The notes under the pieces: model-generated
What the model was told of the DNA's origin: nothing
Database searches by the model: none
What the model saw: only the letters and a program-made list of their open reading frames with translations
Shown here: positions 25,172 through 35,151 of the stretch, piece after piece
How the letters are laid out: each line of letters begins with the position of its first letter
Position numbering within the stretch: position 1 is the first letter of the stretch
Assembly (NCBI GenBank): GCA_003524305.1
Contig: DQHW01000007.1
Coordinates: 1-64,000, forward strand
DNA from: Anaerolineaceae bacterium
Lineage (GTDB): Bacteria; Chloroflexota; Anaerolineae; Anaerolineales; Anaerolineaceae
Reading direction: 5' to 3'
DNA length: 64,000 nt
Program-made: the position numbers and the translations under genes

Positions 25172-25199
25172 ATAGTACTAAAAAGTGGTACTATATAAT
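25172..25199 (+). promoter_or_regulatory. Dyad and -10 element of the hicAB unit
   Basis: ATAGTAC (25172-25178) and GTACTAT (25188-25194) form a 7-bp dyad that abuts a TATAAT at 25194-25199. This is the expected place for autoregulation by a HicAB complex. The -35 is unclear (TTGAAA at 25167, spacing 21). Confidence 0.4.
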
Positions 25200-25201
25200 A
25201 T

Positions 25202-25465
25202 ATGAGTTAGAAACCAGAAAGAACTTTTGCTCTCATTTTCGAAAAGCCCGATCGAAATGATATAGATTGGGATGATTTTAAAACTCTGCTGATCTATCTT
25301 GGGGTATCAATTCGACAACAAGGTGGTTCGGCGCACGGAATTAAGTTGAATGGCGATTACGCTGTTTTTCATAAACCCCATCCTGGGCATACGCTTTACC
25401 AGGCAGACCTGAAAAGAATTAGAAGATTTTTTACAAATGCTGCAATTAAAAAAGTGGAGAAATGA
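25202..25465 (+). pseudogene. hicA: HicA-like toxin gene with nonsense codon 3
   Basis: The frame ATG AGT TAG AAA... begins at 25202, and codon 3 (25208-25210) is TAG. After it the frame stays open to TGA 25463-25465. It encodes a HicA-type chain (ALIFEKPDRNDIDWDDF, then GGSAHGIKLNGDYAVFHKPH, then DLKRIRRFF). No ATG, GTG or TTG lies between the TAG and the start of the conserved part. HicA toxins are small double-stranded-RNA-binding-fold ribonucleases. Here full-length translation appears blocked unless a rare start codon or stop readthrough is used. The antitoxin gene starts one base after its stop. Confidence 0.75.
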
Positions 25466-25466
25466 C

Positions 25467-25793
25467 ATGTTGAAATATAAAGAATATATTGGTAATAACA
25501 TCGAATATGATGCTGAAGGAAAAATATTCACTGGCGAAGTATTAGGTTTACGTACAGTTTTAACCTTTCAAGGAAGAACCCCTGAGGAAGTTGAGACTTC
25601 TTTTAAGGAAACCATCGATTTATATATAGAGATGTGTAAGCAAGATGATGTTTCACCAGAAAGGCCATATTCTGGTAAGTTCAATGTAAGAATTCCGCCA
25701 GAATTACATCGTGAGATTGCACTTCAGGCCTCTGCTGAAAAAATGAGTATCAATGATTGGGCTATAAAGGCATTTGAAAAAGCAGTGCAATGA
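25467..25793 (+). CDS. hicB: HicB-like antitoxin
   Basis: I choose the ATG at 25467, one base after the hicA stop, rather than an upstream ATG at 25437 inside hicA. The 108-residue protein has the partial RNase-H-like HicB fold (YKEYIGNNIEYDAEGKIFTG, then LTFQGRTPEEVETSF). It ends in a short DNA-binding motif of the ribbon-helix-helix or HicB type (FNVRIPPELHREIALQA, then MSINDWAIKA). It should neutralise HicA and repress the unit. The gene is intact although its toxin is interrupted. Confidence 0.88.
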   Translation: MLKYKEYIGNNIEYDAEGKIFTGEVLGLRTVLTFQGRTPEEVETSFKETIDLYIEMCKQDDVSPERPYSGKFNVRIPPELHREIALQASAEKMSINDWAIKAFEKAVQ

Positions 25794-25815
25794 TCATTTG
25801 TTTAATCTAGCCCTA

Positions 25816-25852
25816 AAAACGGGAATCTTTCTTTTGAAGAGTCCCGTTTTTT
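25816..25852 (+). terminator. Terminator after hicB
   Basis: AAAACGGGA (25816-25824) pairs with TCCCGTTTT (25842-25850), followed by further T residues. It lies 23 bases after the hicB stop. Confidence 0.8.
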
Positions 25853-25935
25853 GATGAGGTTTCTTTTTCATTCTGAACTGAAGAGGATATAATGCATTCT
25901 TCTTGAGTCATAATTGTTATTGAGGATTTGATGGT

Positions 25936-27759
<1,824 letters not shown>

Positions 27760-28005
27760 TTTAATATTGCGATTGTTCTTTTATGTAACATGACAGGATT
27801 TCCCTGGTTTGGATTATCTATTATGGAAATTTATATTTCCATATCTCCACGATCCATTTCGGTTTGTATTATAGGAATTGGGTTCGGTGCCGAATTTATG
27901 ATTCCGTTGACATTGTAAAATTCATCTTCAAAAACCCTGGAGTTAGTATGAACAATATCAGTGTTATTTAGTTTACTGAAAAATCAAGCAAATAATCAAA
28001 GTGAA

Positions 28006-28251
28006 TCATCCCCCACCGGGACGCGAAAAAAATGCAATCTCATCATTGTCAGCAACTTGATGATTTCTTGCGACAAGGGAGTTGTTAACAGATATGGACA
28101 GATATTTCATAACTTTTTGAATATTGGGTTTTAATTCAACAACTTTTTGAACAACATCATTCACCGTTGATAGATGATCAAGTTCAATTATGAACTCTTC
28201 TTCATTCGAGTAAGTTCTTGTTGACCCTAAAATACTAACTGTTATTTTCAT
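28006..28251 (-). CDS. MoaD/ThiS-like sulfur-carrier protein
   Basis: This 81-residue ubiquitin-fold protein ends in Gly-Gly-Gly (FFSRPGGG), the activated tail of sulfur carriers for molybdopterin or thiamine synthesis. The DNDEIAFFSRPGGG segment is the usual MoaD ending. It is divergent from an aldehyde:ferredoxin oxidoreductase gene 84 bp away. It therefore more likely serves the tungsten-bis-pyranopterin cofactor of that enzyme than thiamine; this is an inference from position. Confidence 0.82.
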   Translation of the reverse strand: MKITVSILGSTRTYSNEEEFIIELDHLSTVNDVVQKVVELKPNIQKVMKYLSISVNNSLVARNHQVADNDEIAFFSRPGGG

Positions 28252-28264
28252 GGTTTAAAATTGA

Positions 28265-28294
28265 TTGCCTAAATTCCTCTCATTATTGTACAAT
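28265..28294 (+). promoter_or_regulatory. Possible promoter of the aldehyde oxidoreductase
   Basis: TTGCCT (28265-28270) and TACAAT (28289-28294) are spaced by 18 bp, about 40 bp before the start codon and its GAGGAGG site. Confidence 0.4.
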
Positions 28295-28335
28295 AAAATC
28301 GTCCCTGATTAATTATGAAGGTTTGAGGAGGAAAA

Positions 28336-30234
28336 ATGTCTTTAGGATTCACAGGTTCAATTCTTCACATCAATCTATCCACCAAAAAAATAGAAATTGA
28401 AAATCCTCCTGAGGCTTTTTATAGAACCTATATGGGGGGTGGAGCAATGGGATTGTATTACATCCTCAAAGGGCTCCCTTCTCATACAGATCCCCTTTCA
28501 CCGGCCAATATATTAACTTTCATGTGTTCGGTAACCACCGGGGCTGCCGTTCCTGGCCAAAGCCGGATTAATGTCAATGCAAAATCCCCTATGAGCGGGG
28601 GAATTGGCGATTCTCAAGCTGGAGGTTTTTTTCCGGCAGAATTGAAATTTGCAGGATTTGATGGCATTGTTATTCAGGGAAAATCGCCGGAACCGGTCTA
28701 TTTATGGATAAATGATGGCAAAGTGGAAATTCGCGACGCGTCACACCTTTGGGGGAAAACCACCAAAGAGGTTGATGCATTAATAAAAGGCGAGCTCAAT
28801 GATCACAAGGTGCAGGTTGCTCAAATAGGACCGGCTGCCGAAAATGGTGTTCTTTTTTCAAGTATTGTAAATATGGTCAATCGAAATAATGGCCGTACCG
28901 GTATGGGTACTGTAATGGCCAGTAAGAATCTAAAAGCAATTGCAGTGAGAGGAACAAAGAAGATCAATGTTGCGAACCTTTCATTATTAACCACACTCGC
29001 TAAACAAGGGGCTCATGATGTTAGCGAAAACCCGGATGTTGATGGCTTGGCAAAGCACGGCACTGCATCAGTTGTCGCTTATCAAAATGACGCCGGTACG
29101 TTCCCGACCAGGAATTACACGGAGGGACAATTTGAAGATGCTGCCAAAATATCTGGCGAGACAATGACAGAGACCATCTTAAAGAAAACAGATACATGTT
29201 TTGCATGTTCTGTTCGATGCAAGCGTGTTGTTGAAGCCGAAAAAGATGGTTATAAAGTCGACCCTGCTTATGGTGGCCCCGAATACGAAACTTTGGGTAC
29301 CTTTGGCTCATATTGCGGAATTTCAGATCTTGAAGCGATCTGTTATGCAAATCAAATTTGTAATGATTATGGTGTTGATACCATTACTTGCGGAGCAACC
29401 ATCGCATTTGCAATGGAGTGTTTTGAAAAGGGGATAATCTCCAAAACAGAAACTGGTGGTATCGAATTGAAATTTGGAAATACTGTTGCAATGCTTGAAG
29501 TACTTAACCAAATTGTCAAAAAATCGACTCCATTGGGGAATACTCTTTCTCTAGGTTCTGCGCGGGCTGCCGAAACTTGGGGAGGCGATGCCAAAAAGCT
29601 TCTTATTACAGTAAAGAATGAGGAAGCACCAGCGCATATGCCTCAAGCTAAAAAATCGCTTGCGCTTATCTATGCAGTCAATGCATTTGGTGCAGATCAT
29701 CAATCCAGCGAACATGATTGGATGTATGAAGTAGGTGGTGCCGAACTATATTTTGAAAGACTTGCAATGATCGGCTTAACGAATCCTCCTGAGGCTGGCG
29801 ATTTTGGACCTGAAAAGGTGAAATTTGCGAGCCTTACACATACCTTTTATAGCATGCTTGACAGTCTGACATTATGTCAGTTTGTATTTGGCCCAGCCTG
29901 GACACTTTTTGGACCTGCCGAAACTGTTGACTTGGTTAACGGTTGTACTGGTTGGGAAGTTGATATCAATGAATTAATGAAATTAGGCGAGCGCCGCATT
30001 GATATGATGAGGATGTTTAATATTAGAGAAGGCTTCACACGAAAAGATGACAGATTACCCGAAAAATTCTTTGTGCCTCTGAAAGGCACAGGGCCAACCA
30101 GCGGCGTGAAAGTGGATGCCGAAAAATTGGACGAAGCTATCGATTTACACTATGAGAACATGGGTTGGTCCAAAGAAGGTGTTCCTTCTTCTCAAAAACT
30201 TGAGGAATTAGGATTAAGTTGGTGCATTAAATAA
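28336..30234 (+). CDS. aor: Aldehyde:ferredoxin oxidoreductase (tungsten-type)
   Basis: This enzyme oxidises aldehydes to acids with ferredoxin, or the reverse, using a tungsten-bis-pyranopterin and a 4Fe-4S cluster. At 632 residues it has family length. Cluster cysteines are C288, C291 and C295 (DTCFACSVRC) and C514 (LTLCQFV), the same arrangement as in the Pyrococcus enzyme. The pterin-binding region contains AKSPMSGGIGDSQAGG and NRNNGRTGMG. A strong GAGGAGG site precedes the ATG. It fits the ferredoxin-based metabolism seen in the 2-oxoacid oxidoreductase operon, which can produce acids whose aldehydes it could handle. Confidence 0.93.
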   Translation: MSLGFTGSILHINLSTKKIEIENPPEAFYRTYMGGGAMGLYYILKGLPSHTDPLSPANILTFMCSVTTGAAVPGQSRINVNAKSPMSGGIGDSQAGGFFPAELKFAGFDGIVIQGKSPEPVYLWINDGKVEIRDASHLWGKTTKEVDALIKGELNDHKVQVAQIGPAAENGVLFSSIVNMVNRNNGRTGMGTVMASKNLKAIAVRGTKKINVANLSLLTTLAKQGAHDVSENPDVDGLAKHGTASVVAYQNDAGTFPTRNYTEGQFEDAAKISGETMTETILKKTDTCFACSVRCKRVVEAEKDGYKVDPAYGGPEYETLGTFGSYCGISDLEAICYANQICNDYGVDTITCGATIAFAMECFEKGIISKTETGGIELKFGNTVAMLEVLNQIVKKSTPLGNTLSLGSARAAETWGGDAKKLLITVKNEEAPAHMPQAKKSLALIYAVNAFGADHQSSEHDWMYEVGGAELYFERLAMIGLTNPPEAGDFGPEKVKFASLTHTFYSMLDSLTLCQFVFGPAWTLFGPAETVDLVNGCTGWEVDINELMKLGERRIDMMRMFNIREGFTRKDDRLPEKFFVPLKGTGPTSGVKVDAEKLDEAIDLHYENMGWSKEGVPSSQKLEELGLSWCIK

Positions 30235-30266
30235 AGAATGCTCTTAATCCAGCATTCAAACATGTG

Positions 30267-30300
30267 AAATACCCAATATCAACAAGTATTGGGTATTTTG
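30267..30300 (+). terminator. Terminator of the aldehyde oxidoreductase gene
   Basis: AAATACCCAATA (30267-30278) pairs over 12 bp with TATTGGGTATTT (30287-30298), with the T-run continuing. Confidence 0.8.
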
Positions 30301-30424
30301 TTATGGATAAGAGATCCTGTAAAAAGAAGAAAACCTGACAATCGAGCCCTGGTGGAAAATCACGTAGAAAAAATCGGTTTTACAGTTCCAATCCTCTGAG
30401 ATAAAGATTCAAAAACCATAGCGA

Positions 30425-32038
30425 TCAAGATTTTATATTTTTGAATGTATAAACGGCCAATTTATAACAAATCCACGTGATGGCGAGGCTGATGAGCGTG
30501 GAGAGGACAATCCCAACCAGACCGGTGAATGTAGATGCCAGCCATACGGGAATGACAGTGCCAATCACGCCGAGGATGACTCCCTGTGTACCTACGGAGG
30601 GTACATTGCCATTCATCAGCAGGTCGCTTTTTGACTTGCGAAACATATCAATGGCGGCTGTGCATCCTATGGTTGCCAGCAGCCCTGGCAAAATGAAAAG
30701 GAAATTTAAAGAGAAGGTTCTCGATATAAGTGCCGAAAAAGCCAACCCAAGCAGGCTAATAGCCAATAGCAGCGGCAGGCTTGAAACAAGATCCCGAATC
30801 AAGATCTGTGACTTGCGAATGGGAAGCTGCTGTAGAATCGGCCAACACGCCAGGTCGCTGCGCAGCTGCCGGGTCATGATGGGGCCAATTTGCATCACCA
30901 AAAAGAACAAGGCCAGCAATTTGCTCACCAATCCGGGGACAATTGGCAGTCCCAATGATATGCTGAAAACGGTCATCAAGGGTAATAGTTGTTTCCAATT
31001 CCATCCGCGCAAAGCCTGGATGCGGTTTTTCCAGGTCAACGCGGCACTGCCTTTGTGTTTGGCAGGCAACACAAGCTTGCGCTTGTTTGAAAGTCTGTTT
31101 TGCAGCCGGCGCTGCTCGACGAGATCGGTAAATCCATACTTCGCAGCGGTTGTAAGTAACTCAAGTTCTGAAGTTTCTTGAGCGGCGCGGTTCAAGTTGA
31201 AATGGTGTGAGACTGAGAAAAGAAGAACCAGCATGAGCAGCGCTGAAAAGATACCGATTAGGAGCGAAGAAGAAGCTGTGCCGCTTATATAATCGGGGTT
31301 CATAAAAAGATTTAAAGGTGTCGAACCATACAAGGAATCTAAGGTGTTATGAGAAATCAAAATCCCCAGCGGGATCAACCCCAACGCAATCGCTGGAAAT
31401 ATAATCCAATTCTTTTGATCGTTCTTGCGCAAACGCAGTACCCCAACACTCCATTGAAAAGCATAAATAGCCAGGTGGATTGGAAGAATCTGCAATAACG
31501 CCTTGATGCCAAAACCAACATAGCTGAAAAATGCATTGGAGGCATCCGCTGCGTCAAAGTGCAGTTCGGCAGCGGAAAAACCGAGAACGAGGGCCATCAA
31601 CCAAAAAGGCAAGGCACTTTTGAGCCAGGGCATCCACAACCAGCGCATGACAAGCGCACGTCGGCTGACAGGGGTTTGGCAGACCAATGCCCTATCTGTC
31701 TCGGAAAACACGATGGGGCTTCGTCTGGAGGATTGAAAAAGACCGAACAGGTTCCAGCCAGCCAGAACCGCCCACTCAATCATCACTGCTGTTTTTGCGG
31801 CTTGATCAGGGCTGAGCAGGGCTAAAGCCATACCTCCATATTTGGCAAAGAAAAAGAGCATCATCATCAACCAGATAAAGAGGAAGATCACCAGATACAA
31901 CAAATAGGCTTTATTGATCAATGAACGGTCTTTTTGATCGTAAGCGGCAAAAGAAAGCCAATATCCCAGCTCATTCTCTTCCTGTTTGGAACGCAGCCAA
32001 TGGATCGCTTTCAATTCAGGCTTCCTTGATGATGCCAT
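30425..32038 (-). CDS. ABC-2-type exporter, permease subunit
   Basis: This is a very hydrophobic protein of about 537 residues with roughly ten to twelve membrane segments (for example LYLVIFLFIWLMMMLFFF, LLAISLLGLAFSALIS and GLVGIVLSTLISLAIT). The ATG at 32038 is preferred over 32074 to reduce overlap with the ATPase gene, whose end it still overlaps by 23 bp, implying translational coupling. Together they form a two-gene ABC exporter of unknown substrate. No immunity or peptide precursor gene is seen nearby. Confidence 0.78.
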   Translation of the reverse strand: MASSRKPELKAIHWLRSKQEENELGYWLSFAAYDQKDRSLINKAYLLYLVIFLFIWLMMMLFFFAKYGGMALALLSPDQAAKTAVMIEWAVLAGWNLFGLFQSSRRSPIVFSETDRALVCQTPVSRRALVMRWLWMPWLKSALPFWLMALVLGFSAAELHFDAADASNAFFSYVGFGIKALLQILPIHLAIYAFQWSVGVLRLRKNDQKNWIIFPAIALGLIPLGILISHNTLDSLYGSTPLNLFMNPDYISGTASSSLLIGIFSALLMLVLLFSVSHHFNLNRAAQETSELELLTTAAKYGFTDLVEQRRLQNRLSNKRKLVLPAKHKGSAALTWKNRIQALRGWNWKQLLPLMTVFSISLGLPIVPGLVSKLLALFFLVMQIGPIMTRQLRSDLACWPILQQLPIRKSQILIRDLVSSLPLLLAISLLGLAFSALISRTFSLNFLFILPGLLATIGCTAAIDMFRKSKSDLLMNGNVPSVGTQGVILGVIGTVIPVWLASTFTGLVGIVLSTLISLAITWICYKLAVYTFKNIKS

Positions 32039-32666
32039 TATTGATAATGAATTGGCGATCAGCCAGAGATTCAATCAAGCGTTGGTCGTGTGTAGAAAGT
32101 AAAATGGCTTTGCCTGCTTCACGGAATCCGCGCAGTGATTCAGTCAAAAGGTCAACACTCTCAACATCCAGGGCGGAGGTGGGTTCATCCAGTAGCAGCA
32201 CATCAAACGGACGGATGAACGCCATGGCCAGCCCCAGTTTCAAACGCATACCCCTGGAATAATTGTGCGGAAAGAGACTTCGAGCTTCCCACAATCCGAA
32301 GTCTGTAAATATTTTTTTGCCGCTGGATTCAATATCGATTTTATCCAGGTCGTTCGCAGAAGCGATGAATTCAAGATGCTCCCAGGCAGTTAATTCTGTG
32401 TAGAAACGCGGCACATCTGGTACAAATGCCATACGCCGATGAACTTCAACCTCGTCTTGATGCAAATCAAAACCGGCAACTTTAACTGTGCCGCTGCTTG
32501 GAGGGATTAAACCTGTCAGGCAGGAGAATAGTGTGGTTTTACCCGAGCCGTTCGGGCCGGTGATCACCGCAATTTCAGCCTGGTTGAGTGAAAAAGAAAC
32601 AGGCGACACGGCGTAATATTCATTATATTTTTTTGAGATTTCTTCCACTTCAAGGAATTTAGCCAC
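32016..32666 (-). CDS. ABC exporter, ATP-binding subunit
   Basis: A single ABC ATPase domain: Walker A GPNGSGKTT, a signature in NYSRGMRLKLGLAMAF, Walker B DVLLLDEPTSALD, and the switch histidine in LLSTHDQ. I start at the GTG at 32666 (KVAKFLEVEEIS), since the longer frame to 32708 adds an atypical hydrophobic extension. The class resembles CcmA/NatA-type export ATPases. Its 3' end overlaps the permease gene. Confidence 0.88.
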   Translation of the reverse strand: MAKFLEVEEISKKYNEYYAVSPVSFSLNQAEIAVITGPNGSGKTTLFSCLTGLIPPSSGTVKVAGFDLHQDEVEVHRRMAFVPDVPRFYTELTAWEHLEFIASANDLDKIDIESSGKKIFTDFGLWEARSLFPHNYSRGMRLKLGLAMAFIRPFDVLLLDEPTSALDVESVDLLTESLRGFREAGKAILLSTHDQRLIESLADRQFIINNGIIKEA

Positions 32667-32754
32667 TTTAATAACCCCGGTTTCTAGTAATATTGAAATA
32701 ATTATCAATCAAATTGGTAATAAATATATCAGAATTACATGTTTTGGCTATTAA

Positions 32755-32791
32755 ACCAATAAAATCCGCTGGAAAGACGGATTTTATTGGT
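32755..32791. terminator. Hairpin between lacI-type gene and exporter
   Basis: ACCAATAAAATCCG (32755-32768) pairs perfectly over 14 bp with CGGATTTTATTGGT (32778-32791), with a 9-nt loop. It lies downstream of the minus-strand LacI gene and upstream of the exporter genes. It probably ends the regulator transcript. Confidence 0.6.
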
Positions 32792-32891
32792 CGATCTGGA
32801 AGAAGATGCTATGATGCGTAGCATCAGTTTGATTCTACAAGATAACGATTGTAATGACAATCGGACACTTGATATAGTATTGACATTGGTT

Positions 32892-33959
32892 TTACTTGAT
32901 TTCTGGGTGGGATAAATCTTCCATATGAAAACAGGATTGCCGGATTACCAGTTCAGTACCTAAAATGATCTGACGCGGAGTAATGGATTCGTCTTCAATT
33001 TGTTCGATGAGGCTTTCAACAGATTTCAACCCCAATTCAGCAACATTCTGACGAATGGTCGAAAGTTGGTTGCTTCCGTATGATGCTGCTGGAAGATCGT
33101 CAAACCCAATAAAAGAAATGTCATTTGGAATGCGCAGATTGGCTTCTTCAGCGGCTTTCATCGCCCCTGCGGCCATCACATCTGAAGCTGCAAAAACTCC
33201 GTCCGGGTGAAAAGGGAGCAATTTCTGCATGGCAACATAGCCGCCCGTTTCAGTAAAGTTTCCTTCAACAACCAGAGATTCATCCAACAAACCATTTTGT
33301 TCTCTAATTGCCTGCCGATAACCTTCAAGACGGTCAATTCCAACCGTGCTGTCAATTGGACCCGTAATGGTGGCGATTTTTCGACATCCGGTTTTATATA
33401 AATAGTTCACCGCAGATTTGGCAGCCTTGATATTATCAATATCAACGTAAGTTACGTTATCTGATCTAAAAGGCCGGCCCACCACTACCAGTGGAATTTT
33501 CTTGTCTACCATTCTGCCGATGGCGCCCTGGTCACCATGATGACCTGATTGAACGATCACACCATCCAGAAACCCTTTACGTCCGACACGCGGAAATACG
33601 TTTTCTTCATCTGCCTTGGTGCTAACCAAGAAAAGGGCGAGTGTATAGTTGTATAGATTACAGGCTTTGGCAATGCCCATTAACAGGTTTGGGTAATAAG
33701 GGTCGGTGAAAAATGTGCTGACACTATGCGGAAGAATAAGCCCAATCGTCCACGAGCGCTGCATGGCCAGGGTTCTGGCTGCGGCGTTGGGGTGAAAATG
33801 GTGTTCATCGATGATATCCAAAACACGTTGGCGCACTTCTTTTTTTACACCTGGATGTTCGTTGACCACCCGGGATACAGTGGAGCGGGATACTCCAGCC
33901 AAGCTTGCAATATCATCAAGAGTGAGATTGCCTACACTATGATCCAGTTGGTTTTTCAT
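32892..33959 (-). CDS. LacI-family transcriptional regulator
   Basis: This 355-residue repressor has an N-terminal helix-turn-helix (LDDIASLAGVSRSTVSRVVN, about residues 14-33) and a hinge helix (PNAAARTLA). A periplasmic-binding-fold effector domain follows (GLILPHSVSTFF through RQSCF). It is divergent from the GH130 phosphorylase gene. A perfect LacI-type operator overlaps the -10 in the shared spacer, so it very probably represses that gene and, through similar sites, the mannoside importer and beta-mannosidase. The effector is presumably a mannoside or its breakdown product (inferred). Confidence 0.92.
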   Translation of the reverse strand: MKNQLDHSVGNLTLDDIASLAGVSRSTVSRVVNEHPGVKKEVRQRVLDIIDEHHFHPNAAARTLAMQRSWTIGLILPHSVSTFFTDPYYPNLLMGIAKACNLYNYTLALFLVSTKADEENVFPRVGRKGFLDGVIVQSGHHGDQGAIGRMVDKKIPLVVVGRPFRSDNVTYVDIDNIKAAKSAVNYLYKTGCRKIATITGPIDSTVGIDRLEGYRQAIREQNGLLDESLVVEGNFTETGGYVAMQKLLPFHPDGVFAASDVMAAGAMKAAEEANLRIPNDISFIGFDDLPAASYGSNQLSTIRQNVAELGLKSVESLIEQIEDESITPRQIILGTELVIRQSCFHMEDLSHPEIK

Positions 33960-33997
33960 AATTTTTCTTTAGCCAATGAGCTTGATTTGATGGATTA

Positions 33998-34019
33998 TGC
34001 TATAATGGAAGCGCTTCCA
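33998..34019 (+). promoter_or_regulatory. Extended -10 and LacI-type operator of the GH130 gene
   Basis: TGCTATAAT (33998-34006) is an extended -10. The perfect 14-bp palindrome TGGAAGCGCTTCCA (34006-34019) begins on its last base and fits TGNNANCGNTNNCA, the LacI-family operator class. Confidence 0.85.
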
Positions 34020-34104
34020 AAAATGAGTATACATCAATTCTTATGAGAGTCAATATCAGGTCCTGATTCAGGAGCAGTCTTATTTCAAGAAAGGACAACA
34101 TCAC

Positions 34105-35079
34105 ATGTCTGGTTTAAATGCATTACCCAACATACCCTGGCAAGAGCGCCCGGCTGGCAATTCTGAAATAATCTGGCGTTATTCGGCCAACCCGATCATC
34201 CCGAGAGACTTGATCCCATCGTCAAACAGTATTTTCAACAGCGCGGTGGTGCCTTTCAAAGGCAAATTCGCCGGTGTGTTCAGGTGCGACAACAAAAAAC
34301 GCGAGATGAATTTACATCGCGGCTTTAGCGATAACGGATACGACTGGAAGCTGGAAGATGCCCCCATTGACTGGCAATGTGATGACCCGGAAATTGGAAA
34401 GTACCAATACCGCTATGATCCCCGGGTGGTTTGGCTGGAAGACCGCTATTATGTGACCTGGTGTAACGGATATCATGGTCCCACCATTGGCATTGGCTAT
34501 ACCTATGATTTTGAAAAATTCAATTTTCTTGAAAACGCCCTGCTGCCTTTTAATCGCAATGGTGTGCTCTTTCCACGCAAGATTAATGGAAAATATGTCA
34601 TGCTTAGCCGCCCCAGCGACAACGGACATACCCCTTTTGGCGATATTTATATCAGTCAAAGCCCGGATATGATCCACTGGGGTGAGCATCGCTTTGTGAT
34701 GGGAACCAAGGGCGGTTGGCAGAGCACCAAAGTGGGAGCCGGCCCTGTGCCTATTGAAACACCTGAAGGATGGCTGTTGTTTTATCACGGTGTTTTGACC
34801 TCTTGCAATGGTTTTGTTTACAGCTATGGTGCAGCGCTTCTAGATCTAGAGCAACCCTGGAAGGTGATCTACCGCGGGGGTCCTTACCTTATGTCTCCAC
34901 AGTCGTTGTATGAATGTGTGGGCGACACTCCCAACGTTGCTTTCCCTTGCGCGTCACTCTACGATGAACCAACCGGAAGAATTGCCATATATTACGGCGG
35001 TGCAGATACGGTCACAGGTCTGGCTTTTTGCAAGCTCAACGATATTCTGGATTTCGTAAAGACTAACAACGACCTTTAA
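34105..35079 (+). CDS. GH130 beta-mannoside phosphorylase
   Basis: This 324-residue five-bladed beta-propeller belongs to glycoside hydrolase family 130. The proposed catalytic aspartate is D105 in YRYDPRVVW, and GAGPVPIETPEGWLLFYHG is the typical phosphate-side region. GH130 enzymes phosphorolyse beta-1,4-mannooligosaccharides or mannosyl-glucose to mannose-1-phosphate without ATP. The length and lack of a signal peptide suit a cytoplasmic mannooligosaccharide phosphorylase. The exact acceptor (mannose or glucose) cannot be told. Neighbouring importer and beta-mannosidase genes support the role. Confidence 0.9.
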   Translation: MSGLNALPNIPWQERPAGNSEIIWRYSANPIIPRDLIPSSNSIFNSAVVPFKGKFAGVFRCDNKKREMNLHRGFSDNGYDWKLEDAPIDWQCDDPEIGKYQYRYDPRVVWLEDRYYVTWCNGYHGPTIGIGYTYDFEKFNFLENALLPFNRNGVLFPRKINGKYVMLSRPSDNGHTPFGDIYISQSPDMIHWGEHRFVMGTKGGWQSTKVGAGPVPIETPEGWLLFYHGVLTSCNGFVYSYGAALLDLEQPWKVIYRGGPYLMSPQSLYECVGDTPNVAFPCASLYDEPTGRIAIYYGGADTVTGLAFCKLNDILDFVKTNNDL

Positions 35080-35096
35080 GTTCGATATTTCAAATA

Positions 35097-35133
35097 AAAA
35101 ATCAGTCCGGTTGAAATTACCGGACTGATTTTT
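35097..35133. terminator. Bidirectional terminator
   Basis: AAAATCAGTCCGGT pairs with ACCGGACTGATTTT within 35097-35133, with a 7-nt loop. A and T runs on both sides let it serve the plus-strand GH130 gene and the minus-strand chemoreceptor fusion gene. Confidence 0.9.
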
Positions 35134-35151
35134 CAGGTTGATTTATTACTC

